This document shows, piece by piece, positions 9,398 to 18,946 of a stretch of 64,000 nucleotides of DNA. How positions within the stretch are numbered: the stretch's first letter is position 1; every line of letters begins with the position of its first letter. The position numbers and the translations under genes were made by a program. Origin of the DNA: Lachnospiraceae bacterium (lineage in GTDB: Bacteria > Bacillota > Clostridia > Lachnospirales > Lachnospiraceae); contig JAGBOC010000010.1 of NCBI GenBank assembly GCA_017634065.1, positions 1-64,000 on the forward strand, in the 5' to 3' direction. The notes under the pieces are model-generated. The model saw only the letters and a list, made by a program, of their open reading frames with translations. It had not been told where the DNA came from and ran no database searches.

Positions 9398-9950
9398 CTA
9401 TAACCTCTTTAACTTTTTTAAGCAAATCTTCTTTAGTCCCATTATTATCGATACAATAATCTGCTCTATCATAGAACTTCTCATAATAATCCTGTGCATC
9501 ACTTATAAGTTTAGTTTTTTCTATAGTATATTCTCTTGAACTTTGTAGTCTTTCGGCTCTATCTTCAAAACTACTTCTTACATAAATCATCTTATCGCAC
9601 ATTTTAAACATATCATCATTTGGTAAAGCGGACTCAATAATTATAAGTAATTCACTATAATTATTTTTATTCAATAAATTATTTTTATTGTATTTATTCA
9701 TTAAATAATTTATATATAAAAATATTCTGTTAAATACTTCTTTATGCAAAACCGCTCTAACTTCTTCTTGCACATTCTTGTTTGTGAATAATTCGCCTAG
9801 ATTAAAATGATTAAGGTTTATTTTTTTTTCAGCTATAATCAATTTTGCAATCTTATCGCAAGAAAAGTATATTGCTCTATACTCTTTTTGTAAATACTTA
9901 ACTACCGTACTTTTGCCCGAACCAACTTTTCCTATTATGCCAAGAACCAT
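9372..9950 (-). CDS. coaE: Dephospho-CoA kinase
   Basis: It catalyses the last step of coenzyme A synthesis, ATP-dependent phosphorylation of dephospho-CoA. The P-loop GKVGSGKST is at residues 7-15. The lid-region arginines (DRAERLQSSR) and the C-terminal DRADYCIDNNGTKED are typical of CoaE. The 192 residues are the usual length. Downstream of polA, as in many Firmicutes, with one small gene between them. The start is separated by a base or less from the stop of that 88-codon gene, so the two are translationally coupled. Confidence 0.93.
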   Translation of the reverse strand: MVLGIIGKVGSGKSTVVKYLQKEYRAIYFSCDKIAKLIIAEKKINLNHFNLGELFTNKNVQEEVRAVLHKEVFNRIFLYINYLMNKYNKNNLLNKNNYSELLIIIESALPNDDMFKMCDKMIYVRSSFEDRAERLQSSREYTIEKTKLISDAQDYYEKFYDRADYCIDNNGTKEDLLKKVKEVIDEIYIVSK

Positions 9951-10216
9951 TAAACAGGAGTCTCCTCTACAAAAGTTATCCCCTCATCAATCCCTTCTTT
10001 TGAATACTCAAATGATTTTACTATGATATCTTCCTCTTTTGTATTTTCAAAATTATATAAATCTTTCCATAGATATACTTTTAATACTTTATTGTCATCA
10101 CTATCTTTTTTAAACATAAATCTCTTGCCATTATACGATCCCTTAAATGGCAACTGATCAAGATAACTAATTCGAAGCATTGAAAGTGCTATTTTTAAAT
10201 CTTCTCTCATACTCAT
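9950..10216 (-). CDS. Small protein of unknown function (88 aa)
   Basis: A short acidic protein with no signal peptide, membrane segment or motif I recognise. It begins 3 bases after the polA stop, without an obvious ribosome site, and its stop abuts the coaE start, so it is a real member of the polA-coaE operon by position. A second in-frame ATG lies two codons in. The C-terminal third is rich in Glu and Asp. Confidence 0.6.
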   Translation of the reverse strand: MSMREDLKIALSMLRISYLDQLPFKGSYNGKRFMFKKDSDDNKVLKVYLWKDLYNFENTKEEDIIVKSFEYSKEGIDEGITFVEETPV

Positions 10217-10219
10217 AAA

Positions 10220-12631
10220 CTAATGTGCATCATCCCAATTCTCACCAGTTTTAATCTCAATATCTAAACTTACTGGAAAATCAAAAGCATCAGTCATTTG
10301 TGATTTCAATATACTTTTCACTTGTTTCTCTTCACCTTTTTTGCACTCAATCAAGATTTCATCATGAACTTGCAAAACAATTCTTGATTCCAACTTGTGT
10401 TTTTCAAGTTCTTTATCAACTCCAATCATAGCTAATTTCATTATGTCCGCCGCAGTTCCTTGAATTGGCGAATTCATTGCAACTCTTTTCGCAAATGCTT
10501 TTTGCATAGCATTTCCAACTTTAAACTCAGGTATAGGTCTTATTCTGCCATAATATGTTTTGACATATCCATCATTCTTTGCATTTTCGACTGTTTTATC
10601 TAAATACTCTTTTACTTTTTTGTATTTCATAAAGTATTTATCAATATAATGTTTTGCTTCTTTTGTATCGATCTGTAAGTCTTCCCCTAGACCATATGAT
10701 GAAATACCATACACTATACCAAAATTAATTGCTTTTGCCTTTCGCCTAAGTTCAGGTGTTATGTCATTAATATTTACACCAAAAACTTCACTTGCTGTCG
10801 CACTATGGACATCAGTAGTTCCTTTATAAGCATTTATAAGATTTTCATCCCCAGATAAAATCGCAAGTATACGAAGTTCAATCTGTGAATAGTCTGCATC
10901 TATAAATACATAACCATCGCGTGGCACAAATGCCTTTCGAAGTCTTCGTCCTAATTCTGTTCGAATAGGTATATTTTGAAGATTCGGATTATCACTAGAG
11001 AGTCTACCTGTAGCTGTTTCTGTCTGATTAAAATTAGTATGTATTCTTCCATCTACTATATATTTTGGAAGAGCTTCGGCATAAGTTGTAAGAAGTTTAT
11101 TATAAGTTCTATAATCCATTATTGGTTTTATAATATCATGTTTATCAATAAGTTTTTGTAAAACTTCTGCACCAGTTGATAGTTTTTCTCCCTTTTTTCT
11201 CTCATAGTCAAGTCCTAATTTATTGAAAAGGATTTCACCTAACTGTTTTGGAGAATTAATATTAAATGTAGTATCTCCAGCAAGTTTATGGATTTTTTCT
11301 TCAAGTTTCTTAATTTCTTTTGAAAGAGTATCACCAAATGTATTTATAGCACCCTCATCAACTGCTACACCAATCTTTTCCATATTGTAAAGAACATTTA
11401 CAAGTGGATGTTCAATTGTCTCATATAGAGAGTCAAGTTCCAAAGCTTCTAATTTTTTATATGATTCCTTAAATAATTTACTTTGCTCTATATATTCTAT
11501 ATCACTATAATCTTTTTTTATTGGATTTAATAGATATGATATAAGCGTTAAATCTTCAATTCGTTCTTTTGGTGTAAACTTTTCATATAGGCTACTTTTA
11601 TCAAGTTCTTTATATCTATTTTTTAAATTATATGCATACTTTTTATTGTTATCCTCATATTTAACTGTTGCTTTTTCAATGTCATTTATATCATTATCGA
11701 TGCTCACAAAACCATCTACTTTTTCACTTTGAATCTTTTTTGATTTATTTGATGAAGCGCCGAATTTTTTATATAGAGATTTTAATTCATATTTTTCAAT
11801 CGCTTTAAATGAATTAGAATTAAAAATATTATCGACTTTCAAATCTGAAAGTTTGGCATCTATATCAACATCTTTAACTATCGTGACAAGGATTTTAAAT
11901 AGCGTAGCATCTTCTTTTCCACTTTCAAATGCTTTCACAATACTTGGTTTCTTTATTTCATCCAAATGATTATATATATTATCAATACTCTTATATCTTG
12001 ATATTAAACCATTTGCAGTAATTTTCCCAACTCCTTTAATCCCCGGTATGTTGTCTGAAGGGTCGCCCATTATTGCTTTTAATTCTATAAACTCCGTCGG
12101 TGTCATATTGTATTCTTTTTCTACATCTTTAGCATAATAGGTATATATATCAGAATTGCTTTTTACTGTCTTCACAAGTCTTATTTTTATATCATCAGTA
12201 GCAAGTTGAAGCATATCTTTGTCACCAGATAATATAACCGCTTCAACCTCATTACTTGAGAGTTTACTTGCTAAACTTCCTAAAATATCATCTGCTTCGT
12301 ATCCAACTTTTGAAAATATACTTATGCCCATTGAGGTTAATATTTCTTTAACATATGGAACTTGTTCTTTAAGTTCCACTGGCATAGGTTTTCTTTGACC
12401 TTTATACTCTTTATAAAGCTTATGTCTAAACGTAGGTGCATTTTCATCAAATGCTACTGCTATATAATTAGGATTTTCTTCTTCCATAGTTCTAAACAAA
12501 ATATTCAAAAACCCTAAAACTGCATTGGTATGATATCCCTTACTTGTAGATAATAAAGGTAAGGCATAAAATCCTCTGCAGATAATGCTATATGCATCAA
12601 TTAATAATACTTTTTCTTTTTTATCACTCAT
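10220..12631 (-). CDS. polA: DNA polymerase I
   Basis: A repair and Okazaki-fragment polymerase. From the chosen start it has 803 residues. The 5'-3' exonuclease domain (about 1-285) includes GDKDMLQL and GDPSDNIPGIKGVGK. The polymerase domain (about 430-803) has motif A (DADYSQIELRILA), motif B (RRKAKAINFGIVYG) and motif C (QVHDEILIE). The middle segment lacks the DxE-type proofreading motifs, so the 3'-5' exonuclease domain looks vestigial, as in Bacillus. The ATG at 12631 follows a GAGGT site; the frame extends 17 codons further upstream without support. Confidence 0.95.
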   Translation of the reverse strand: MSDKKEKVLLIDAYSIICRGFYALPLLSTSKGYHTNAVLGFLNILFRTMEEENPNYIAVAFDENAPTFRHKLYKEYKGQRKPMPVELKEQVPYVKEILTSMGISIFSKVGYEADDILGSLASKLSSNEVEAVILSGDKDMLQLATDDIKIRLVKTVKSNSDIYTYYAKDVEKEYNMTPTEFIELKAIMGDPSDNIPGIKGVGKITANGLISRYKSIDNIYNHLDEIKKPSIVKAFESGKEDATLFKILVTIVKDVDIDAKLSDLKVDNIFNSNSFKAIEKYELKSLYKKFGASSNKSKKIQSEKVDGFVSIDNDINDIEKATVKYEDNNKKYAYNLKNRYKELDKSSLYEKFTPKERIEDLTLISYLLNPIKKDYSDIEYIEQSKLFKESYKKLEALELDSLYETIEHPLVNVLYNMEKIGVAVDEGAINTFGDTLSKEIKKLEEKIHKLAGDTTFNINSPKQLGEILFNKLGLDYERKKGEKLSTGAEVLQKLIDKHDIIKPIMDYRTYNKLLTTYAEALPKYIVDGRIHTNFNQTETATGRLSSDNPNLQNIPIRTELGRRLRKAFVPRDGYVFIDADYSQIELRILAILSGDENLINAYKGTTDVHSATASEVFGVNINDITPELRRKAKAINFGIVYGISSYGLGEDLQIDTKEAKHYIDKYFMKYKKVKEYLDKTVENAKNDGYVKTYYGRIRPIPEFKVGNAMQKAFAKRVAMNSPIQGTAADIMKLAMIGVDKELEKHKLESRIVLQVHDEILIECKKGEEKQVKSILKSQMTDAFDFPVSLDIEIKTGENWDDAH

Positions 12632-12963
12632 CTGTACATTAACCTCAAAGCTATAATTAGTATAAATAAGAAAACAATACAAATCAGTATGCTTATAAAA
12701 TAGTATTTAAATATAAGATTTGAATCATTTTCAGTAATTCTTTTTTCAATTTTACTCATAAACTTTGCAAGATTCTTTTCATAATTGAAATCCAAATCTT
12801 TATCAAGATCATTAATTGTTGTATAAAAAGAAAACTCATCAAGTAGAACTTCCTTACATTCAGGACATTTCTTTAAATGATAATATGTCTTTCGAAGTTC
12901 ATTTCCTTTGAGAGTTTCTCTTAAAAAACTATTTATATTTTTTTGCGCAACATTGCACTGCAT
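12628..12963 (-). CDS. Orphan anti-sigma-type zinc-finger membrane protein
   Basis: A 111-residue protein with an N-terminal zf-HC2 type zinc finger: a Cys at residue 3 in MQCNVAQ, then HLKKCPEC (HxxxCxxC). One C-terminal transmembrane helix follows, preceded by a basic cytosolic linker. This is the layout of anti-sigma factors, but no sigma factor gene is adjacent. The ATG at 12963 fits the family, whose proteins open MxCxxV. It lies 4 bases past the 3' end of tRNA-Leu(CAA) and has no ribosome site. The open frame continues upstream only because it reads through the tRNA. It overlaps the polA start by 4 bases. Confidence 0.75.
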   Translation of the reverse strand: MQCNVAQKNINSFLRETLKGNELRKTYYHLKKCPECKEVLLDEFSFYTTINDLDKDLDFNYEKNLAKFMSKIEKRITENDSNLIFKYYFISILICIVFLFILIIALRLMYR

Positions 12964-12967
12964 GTAG

Positions 12968-13047
12968 TGCCGATAGTGGGACTCGAACCCACAAGGTTTC
13001 CCGCACGATTTTGAGTCGTGTGCGTTTACCAATTTCGCCATATCGGC
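12968..13047 (-). tRNA. tRNA-Leu (anticodon CAA)
   Basis: An 80-base type II cloverleaf. The acceptor stem is GCCGATA / TATCGGC with discriminator A. The D stem is GCG/CGC, the anticodon stem CACGA/TCGTG with loop CTCAAAA (anticodon CAA), the variable arm short, and the T arm GTGGG-TTCGAGT-CCCAC. CCA is not encoded (the next bases are CTA). It lies between upp and the zinc-finger gene with no promoter of its own visible, so it is probably cut from a longer transcript. Confidence 0.95.
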
Positions 13048-13079
13048 ATTTATGTATCAATATTTGTAAATGTATCTAA

Positions 13080-13721
13080 CTACTTTGTTCCAAATATTCT
13101 ATCTCCAGCATCACCAAGTCCTGGAACGATATAGCCTTTTTCATTTAATCTTTCATCAAGAGTTCCACAATAGATTTGTACATCAGGATGTGACTCATGA
13201 ACTTTCTTTAATCCTTCAGGGCAACCGATTATTGCTACAAATTTAATTTTCTTTCCACCTCTATTTTTTACAAGAGTTATAGCATCTGTAGCAGAACCTC
13301 CTGTCGCAAGCATTGGGTCTAATACTAAAATCACTCTTTGATCTATAGGACTAGGTAATTTACAGAAATACTCATGTGGTTGCAATGTTTCTTCATCTCT
13401 ATACATACCAATATGTCCAACCTTTGCTGATGGCACAAGAGCAAGCATACCTGATACCATTCCAAGACCAGCACGAAGTATAGGAACAATGGCAAGTTTC
13501 CTACCATCTAAAACAGGTGATTTACATTTTGCTATAGGTGTCTCAATATCTTCAAGTCTTGTAGGTAAATCCGCTAATGCTTCATATCCCATGAGCATAG
13601 CAAGTTCTTCAACAATACTTCTGAACTCATTTGTACCAGTACTTTTGTCCCTTAAAATACTTATTTTGTGTTTGATTAACGGATGGTCAAAAATATAAAC
13701 ATTTTCATCAAACTTAATCAT
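13080..13721 (-). CDS. upp: Uracil phosphoribosyltransferase
   Basis: It salvages uracil with PRPP to give UMP. The PRPP-binding loop [13 protein letters not shown] and the C-terminal uracil-binding segment [16 protein letters not shown] are both present. I place the start at the ATG at 13721 ([11 protein letters not shown]), with GGAGGG just upstream. An upstream in-frame GTG overlaps that ribosome site. It is followed 32 bases later by tRNA-Leu(CAA). Confidence 0.95.
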   Translation of the reverse strand: MIKFDENVYIFDHPLIKHKISILRDKSTGTNEFRSIVEELAMLMGYEALADLPTRLEDIETPIAKCKSPVLDGRKLAIVPILRAGLGMVSGMLALVPSAKVGHIGMYRDEETLQPHEYFCKLPSPIDQRVILVLDPMLATGGSATDAITLVKNRGGKKIKFVAIIGCPEGLKKVHESHPDVQIYCGTLDERLNEKGYIVPGLGDAGDRIFGTK

Positions 13722-13738
13722 TGTGCCCTCCACAATTT

Positions 13739-15055
13739 TTATTTTTTATACTTTACGATAGCATAATTTCCAAGTTTACTACTTAGTTTTACGCTGAAAT
13801 ATACTGTACCATCTGTATCCATATAACTAAATATTTTTGGCCAAGATTTTACACCTTCATTTCTAAAATCTGCTGATTCCATTTGTTCAACATAACGTGA
13901 TTGTATGGTCTTATTGACATATTCTCTTACAGCTTTTCTATTAGATTCATCAATATTTGCAAATTCAACTTTGCTGGAACGTAGATATTTTGAAAGCGCA
14001 TCAAAATCTAATACATAATCACCAAGTTTCATATCAAGACCAGTCTTGAGATTAATTGTATTTGTATAGTAGATTTTCTGATCAATATCACTTGCATTTG
14101 TATTAACAAATCCAGATACTGGCAAACTATAAATAGTTGAATTATAGTTACTCGTTTCAGTTGGTGCCACTTGAGAACCAGATTGAGAATAATATACACC
14201 ATTTGAAGAATAATTATTTGTTATGACTTGAGCAGGATTACCTGTTGGATTATTTGCTGCTACATTGTCTGCAGTTATAGAACGATTTTGAGCTGGAGCC
14301 GTAGGTGCTTTTATTTCTGTCGTAACTGGACCTCTGTCAGCTGTCCCAGTATTATTTACACCTGGATTAACATTATTATTTACATTTGTATTATATGTTA
14401 TTTCAGTTCTTGCACTTGTAGAAGATTCTACCACATAGTTTGCTACTGGTGCAGAATTAATTTGAAAATTATTTTGACCAAAAACTGTAAGTGGGTCAAC
14501 AAATCCATCTAAATATGGGTCTGGAGCCTGTGTAGATTTTTTAGTTGAAGAACTAGTTTTAGGAGTGCTACTTCCGTCTAATTTATCTCCAACGACTCTT
14601 CCTTCATACACAATAGTTATAAAATCTTCATCAAGTCTTTTAACTTCGCAACTTATAGTAAGATTCTGAACTGATGTTGATATTGGGTAAAGTGGCACAA
14701 TTGAAAGTGCATTAGTCTTGATTTTATTATTCATCTTTTCTTCAAAGCTACTATCACTCATTCCTACTATTTTAGGATAATCAATACTAACTCTACCATT
14801 ATGCGCTGTATAATTCTCAATTTTAGCGCTTAATTTTACAACTTCCTCTGTTGTTTCGTTTATTGAAGTTTCGTTATTTTCAGTTGTCTCTGCTGTCGAA
14901 ATGATACTTGTCTCATTTTTATTATTAAGAATCTTACTCGCAATTCCATCACTTGATAAAATTGTAGGCATCTGTACAAGAACTAAAACTGCAATAAGTG
15001 TTATTATCACAGCTATCAAAACTACTATTGTTGCTATTAAACCCTTGTTTTTCAT
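13739..15055 (-). CDS. Membrane-anchored exported protein, PdaC/RsiV-like domains split by a low-complexity insert
   Basis: An N-terminal membrane helix (about 5-30) is followed by a Thr/Glu/Asn-rich stretch. Next comes a segment (about 75-145) that looks like DUF4163, with [13 protein letters not shown] and [11 protein letters not shown]. Then about 170 residues of Ser/Thr/Asn/Pro-rich sequence follow. The C-terminal part (about 325-438; [19 protein letters not shown] and [16 protein letters not shown]) resembles DUF3298. In PdaC and RsiV these two halves are adjacent; here a long linker separates them. The ATG at 15055 has AGGTG upstream; an earlier in-frame GTG overlaps it. Function is unknown; an envelope-sensing or lysozyme-binding role would be analogy only. 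Confidence 0.55.
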   Translation of the reverse strand: MKNKGLIATIVVLIAVIITLIAVLVLVQMPTILSSDGIASKILNNKNETSIISTAETTENNETSINETTEEVVKLSAKIENYTAHNGRVSIDYPKIVGMSDSSFEEKMNNKIKTNALSIVPLYPISTSVQNLTISCEVKRLDEDFITIVYEGRVVGDKLDGSSTPKTSSSTKKSTQAPDPYLDGFVDPLTVFGQNNFQINSAPVANYVVESSTSARTEITYNTNVNNNVNPGVNNTGTADRGPVTTEIKAPTAPAQNRSITADNVAANNPTGNPAQVITNNYSSNGVYYSQSGSQVAPTETSNYNSTIYSLPVSGFVNTNASDIDQKIYYTNTINLKTGLDMKLGDYVLDFDALSKYLRSSKVEFANIDESNRKAVREYVNKTIQSRYVEQMESADFRNEGVKSWPKIFSYMDTDGTVYFSVKLSSKLGNYAIVKYKK

Positions 15056-15064
15056 ATTATTCAC

Positions 15065-15736
15065 CTATTTTTTTTCAACGATTAAATCAGGAGTCTTACA
15101 TATAGAATCTTTACCTATGACACCTCTTACATTTGCAAGTGGATAAACAAAAGTATTCTTTCCAAGAATAGTTCCTGGATTTAATACTGCATTACAACCA
15201 ACCTGTACATTGTCACCAACAATAGCTCCAAACTTTCGAAGTTTTGTATCTACAACTTCATCACCAATTTTTAAAACTACTGTCGACTCATCTAACTTAA
15301 GATTTGAAACTTTAACTCCAGCACCAATATGAGAATTATATCCCATAACAGTGTCTCCTACATAATTAAAATGTGGTGCCTTCGCTTTATTAAACATAAG
15401 AACATTTTTAAGTTCGCACGAATTTCCTACTACACATCCATCACCAATTATTACATTCTCTCTTAAGAATGCTGCATTTCTTAAATCAACATCTTTACCA
15501 ATTATTATATTCTTACCAAGATAAACACTTTTAAGCACCGTCACACTTTTGTGAACATACACACCATCTTTAATTCTATTATACTCATAATTATTTAGTG
15601 AACGAACACACTCATCAAATCGCTGTTTGATAAGTGGCAACACTTCATATGGATATGTCAATCCTTTAAATAAAAAACTAAACTCTGTTTCTGATAAATC
15701 TAAAAGTTCATTAACTTTTATATCTTCTTTATTCAT
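15065..15736 (-). CDS. Left-handed beta-helix (hexapeptide repeat) protein, GlmU-C-like
   Basis: A 223-residue protein. After an alpha-helical N-terminus (about 1-60) there are many hexapeptide repeats of the [LIV]GxxxX type (KNIIIGKDV, ENVIIGDGCVVGN, SHIGAGVKV, VGDNVQVGCNAV, LGKNTFVYP). This is the fold of GlmU C-terminal acetyltransferases. The uridyltransferase domain is absent. Such proteins in Clostridia are often labelled UDP-GlcNAc pyrophosphorylase-like. The ATG follows a strong GGAGGTGG site. The acyl acceptor is unknown. Confidence 0.75.
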   Translation of the reverse strand: MNKEDIKVNELLDLSETEFSFLFKGLTYPYEVLPLIKQRFDECVRSLNNYEYNRIKDGVYVHKSVTVLKSVYLGKNIIIGKDVDLRNAAFLRENVIIGDGCVVGNSCELKNVLMFNKAKAPHFNYVGDTVMGYNSHIGAGVKVSNLKLDESTVVLKIGDEVVDTKLRKFGAIVGDNVQVGCNAVLNPGTILGKNTFVYPLANVRGVIGKDSICKTPDLIVEKK

Positions 15737-15766
15737 TTTCCACCTCCACTATAAATATATTTAAAG

Positions 15767-16669
15767 TTATACTTTATGAGCAGAGCTAACTTTACTCATA
15801 AGTATTATAGAAATTATCACAACTATAATTCCAATATAATTGATTACATTAAGTGGCTCTTTATAAATTAATATTCCCACTAATGCTGCAACTACAACTT
15901 CTATTGATGCAATCACTGGTACTATACTCATCTCTGTCATTCTCTTTACACCATCATAGTAAAACATATATGCAAGTCCAGTAATCAACACCCCATACAT
16001 TATACCATAAATCCACATATTTTTTGAAATATTTTCTATATTATTAAATGGCTTTAAAAAGAGCAAAACAAATAGACTGGCAAAAAGTTCATTATATGCT
16101 ATAACTACAAATAAATTGGGGTTTTTATTGGCATATTTACCAAGAACTGGCGATGCTCCATATGTTATACCAGACATTAAGCCCATTAAAATTCCGATAA
16201 TTGAAACTGACTTAAAGCTAAAATCAAGTGCTGTAGCCGCAATTATACATCCTATCATATTTAACACTAATATTAGATTTCTTTTAATTCCTAATCTTTC
16301 CTTAAATGCTATATACGAAATAATAGCATTGAAAACTGGAGAAGTATATAACAAGACAGCAGCAATTGCGACACCAGATTTTTCTACACATATTGAATAG
16401 CAGTAATTAAAAATACCTTGCGTCAATAGTCCATCAAGAAAACACCAAAATAATTGTTCCCTCGTTAGAATAAATGACTTTGGTCCATAAATGATTAGTC
16501 CTACTATCAATGCAAAAACAAAAGCAAAAAATACTCTATAAAATGTAATAAGTTCAGATGAAGCACCCATTAAAGAAAGTTCTTTGACAAAAAAACCTAT
16601 AAAGCCCCATATGATTCCAGTTATTAGTATTTCGATACTACCAAATAAATTGTTTTTCTTATTTTGCAT
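15767..16669 (-). CDS. EamA-family (DMT superfamily) transporter
   Basis: 300 residues with about ten hydrophobic helices in two EamA repeats. The first repeat has TGIIWGFIGFF and TSPVFNAIISYIAFKERLG; the second has ASIEVVVAALVGILIYKEPL, the usual glutamate-containing signature at the end of helices 4 and 9. It is a cytoplasmic-membrane drug/metabolite transporter with unknown substrate. It starts 3 bases after the parC stop, so it is coupled to parC. Confidence 0.85.
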   Translation of the reverse strand: MQNKKNNLFGSIEILITGIIWGFIGFFVKELSLMGASSELITFYRVFFAFVFALIVGLIIYGPKSFILTREQLFWCFLDGLLTQGIFNYCYSICVEKSGVAIAAVLLYTSPVFNAIISYIAFKERLGIKRNLILVLNMIGCIIAATALDFSFKSVSIIGILMGLMSGITYGASPVLGKYANKNPNLFVVIAYNELFASLFVLLFLKPFNNIENISKNMWIYGIMYGVLITGLAYMFYYDGVKRMTEMSIVPVIASIEVVVAALVGILIYKEPLNVINYIGIIVVIISIILMSKVSSAHKV

Positions 16670-16672
16670 ATT

Positions 16673-18910
16673 TTATAATTTGCTTCCCTTTGTTGCTCTA
16701 GTCCCTCTCTTTAGTTGATTCAAATCTTTATTTTTTCCATCAACATTCACAACTGTATCATCAGAAAGAATATATGCATCTGTGACAAAATCTTCTTTGC
16801 CAAGTTTTATACCTTTAACTCCTTTTGTCGCTCTACCAAGAAGTGGCACTTCATCAGGTTTAAGTCTTAAGAAGTAATTCTCATTTGTTCTTAAAACTAA
16901 ATCTTTATCGGCGTAGCAAATGAGTACTTTTACTACTTCATCATCACCATTTACTTTTGTAGCGACAACTTTTGCATTTGCTGTCACATATTCAGATGTA
17001 TCAGAAAACTTGATAAGACCATCTTTTGTAACAAAAAACAAATAAGCATTCTCTATAGACTTTGAAGTTTCAACTCCAACTATTGATTCCTCATCACTCT
17101 TAAACTTTGAAAGATTATCTATTGGCTTTCCCTTATCATTAGTTTTAAGCATTGGAACTTTATCAAGTCTTATTTGATGCATAAACCCTTTACTGCCAAA
17201 TATTATAGCACGTTCATCAGTTTTTGCCCTAAATATGTATTGGTTATTAGTGTCAACAGTTTCTTTATTCTTTTCATATAGATTTGGATCCATAAGTTTG
17301 CAGTAACCAAATTTATCCTGACAATAAACTACATCTATAACTTCAGCTTTTGGTTCTTCTATCACTATTTCTTCTGCATCTTCAAAAGATGTTTTTCTAT
17401 CAACACCATATTCTTTTTTAATTCTCTTCATGTCATCGATTATCAAGTCATCAACTTTACTCTTCTCTTTTAGTATAGATTTATAAAGTTTTATTTTTGC
17501 AAGAGTATCTTTATACTCATTATTAAGTTCAGTTATCTCAAGTCCAATCAGTTTATACAATCTCATATCAAGAATTGCATCCGCTTGTAGAGCTGTGAAA
17601 CTGAACTTACTTGCGATTTTTGCAAGTTTCTTATCCTTTATCTTAATGTTCTTACATTTACCAGTAGTAAGATGAGTTTTTGCATCTTCACGAGTTTTTG
17701 AAGCCCTAAGTGTAGCTATGATTGCATCGATTAAATCAACTGCCTTAATTAAACCTTCTTCTATCTCTTTTCTCTCATTTTCCTTATCTAATAAGTTTTT
17801 ATATTTTCTTGCGATAAGTTCTCTTTGGAACTTTACAAAGTTTTCCATGATTGATTTAAGAGTCATAGTTTCTGGTCTACCATCAACAATAGCAATCATG
17901 TTTACAGCGAAAGTATCTTCAAGTCTTGTCTTCTTATATAGAATATTTTTAATATTTTCAATCTTCTTTTTATCAAGATCTTTCTTTAACTCCATTACAA
18001 TACGCATACCGTCTTTACTTGAGTGATTGTAAATGTCAGTTATATCAGTTATCTTTTTCTGTTCAACAAGAGCACCTACATCAGCCATGAATTTGCCAAT
18101 GCCATCGCCAATCATAGTGTATGGTATTTCAGTCACGACAAGTTTATCTTTCTCTCTTGACTTTTTAGCCATCTCATAAACGATTTTGCCACGAAGTTTA
18201 AGTTTACCTACTCCAGTTTTATACATTTCTGGAAGTTCAGACATATTTGCTATGATACCACCAGTTGGAAAATCTGGACCCTTTAGTATTTTTAGCATAG
18301 ATTTTAATGTCATATTCTCATTTTTTACATACTCTATAACTAAATCACAAATTTCAGAAAGATTATGTGATGGCGAACTTGTCGCCATTCCAACTGCGAT
18401 ACCTTCTGAACCATTTAACAAGAAATTAGGAAATCTGCAAGGAAGTATAGTTGGTTCTTTAAGCTTTTCATCATAATTAGGCATAAAGTCAACAGTCTTA
18501 TCAAGATCCTGTAACATTATGTCATCAGAAAACTTTGAAAGTTTAGCTTCCGTATATCTTTGTGCTGCCGCACCATCCCCTTCTATTGAACCAAAATTAC
18601 CTTGTCCAATAGCAAGTGGCATCATTCTCTTAAAACTTTGTGCCATAACTACAAGAGTTTCATAAATTGATGAATCACCATGTGGATGATATTTACCCAT
18701 TACATCACCAACTATTCTTGCAGACTTAAGCGTAGCCTTATTTGAATGAACTCCAAGCTCATTCATTCCATATAAAACTCTTCTTTGTACAGGTTTTAGG
18801 CCATCTCTTATATCTGGGATAGCACGTGAAGTGATGACAGACATAGAATAATTAATATAACTTGTCTTCATCTCCTCACTAAACTCTGTTTTTAAAATCT
18901 TTTCTGACAT
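16673..18910 (-). CDS. parC: DNA topoisomerase IV subunit A (gyrase A family)
   Basis: The DNA-cleaving subunit of a type IIA topoisomerase. The winged-helix domain has SRAIPDIRDGLKPVQRRVLYGM, the active tyrosine is in AAAQRYTEAKLS, and a coiled-coil tower and a C-terminal beta-propeller follow. I do not see the GyrA box (QRRGGKG-like) in the C-terminal domain. With the ParE-like partner at 27084-29018 this favours topoisomerase IV over gyrase, though family members in Clostridia are hard to split. 745 residues is on the short side. Ribosome site AAGGAT. Confidence 0.8.
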   Translation of the reverse strand: MSEKILKTEFSEEMKTSYINYSMSVITSRAIPDIRDGLKPVQRRVLYGMNELGVHSNKATLKSARIVGDVMGKYHPHGDSSIYETLVVMAQSFKRMMPLAIGQGNFGSIEGDGAAAQRYTEAKLSKFSDDIMLQDLDKTVDFMPNYDEKLKEPTILPCRFPNFLLNGSEGIAVGMATSSPSHNLSEICDLVIEYVKNENMTLKSMLKILKGPDFPTGGIIANMSELPEMYKTGVGKLKLRGKIVYEMAKKSREKDKLVVTEIPYTMIGDGIGKFMADVGALVEQKKITDITDIYNHSSKDGMRIVMELKKDLDKKKIENIKNILYKKTRLEDTFAVNMIAIVDGRPETMTLKSIMENFVKFQRELIARKYKNLLDKENERKEIEEGLIKAVDLIDAIIATLRASKTREDAKTHLTTGKCKNIKIKDKKLAKIASKFSFTALQADAILDMRLYKLIGLEITELNNEYKDTLAKIKLYKSILKEKSKVDDLIIDDMKRIKKEYGVDRKTSFEDAEEIVIEEPKAEVIDVVYCQDKFGYCKLMDPNLYEKNKETVDTNNQYIFRAKTDERAIIFGSKGFMHQIRLDKVPMLKTNDKGKPIDNLSKFKSDEESIVGVETSKSIENAYLFFVTKDGLIKFSDTSEYVTANAKVVATKVNGDDEVVKVLICYADKDLVLRTNENYFLRLKPDEVPLLGRATKGVKGIKLGKEDFVTDAYILSDDTVVNVDGKNKDLNQLKRGTRATKGSKL

Positions 18911-18946
18911 AAATATTTATCCTTCCAAATGCAATACAAAAAAATA

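Noticed and set aside
12964-13041. An apparent 26-residue N-terminal extension of the zinc-finger protein.
   Set aside because: It is the translation of tRNA-Leu(CAA); the family start MxC is at 12963.
40-18945. A shared 15-base string (ATGCAATACAAAAAA) at about 40 and about 18932.
   Set aside because: One copy is coding in the transposase tail and the other is AT-rich intergenic sequence. No further similarity on either side.
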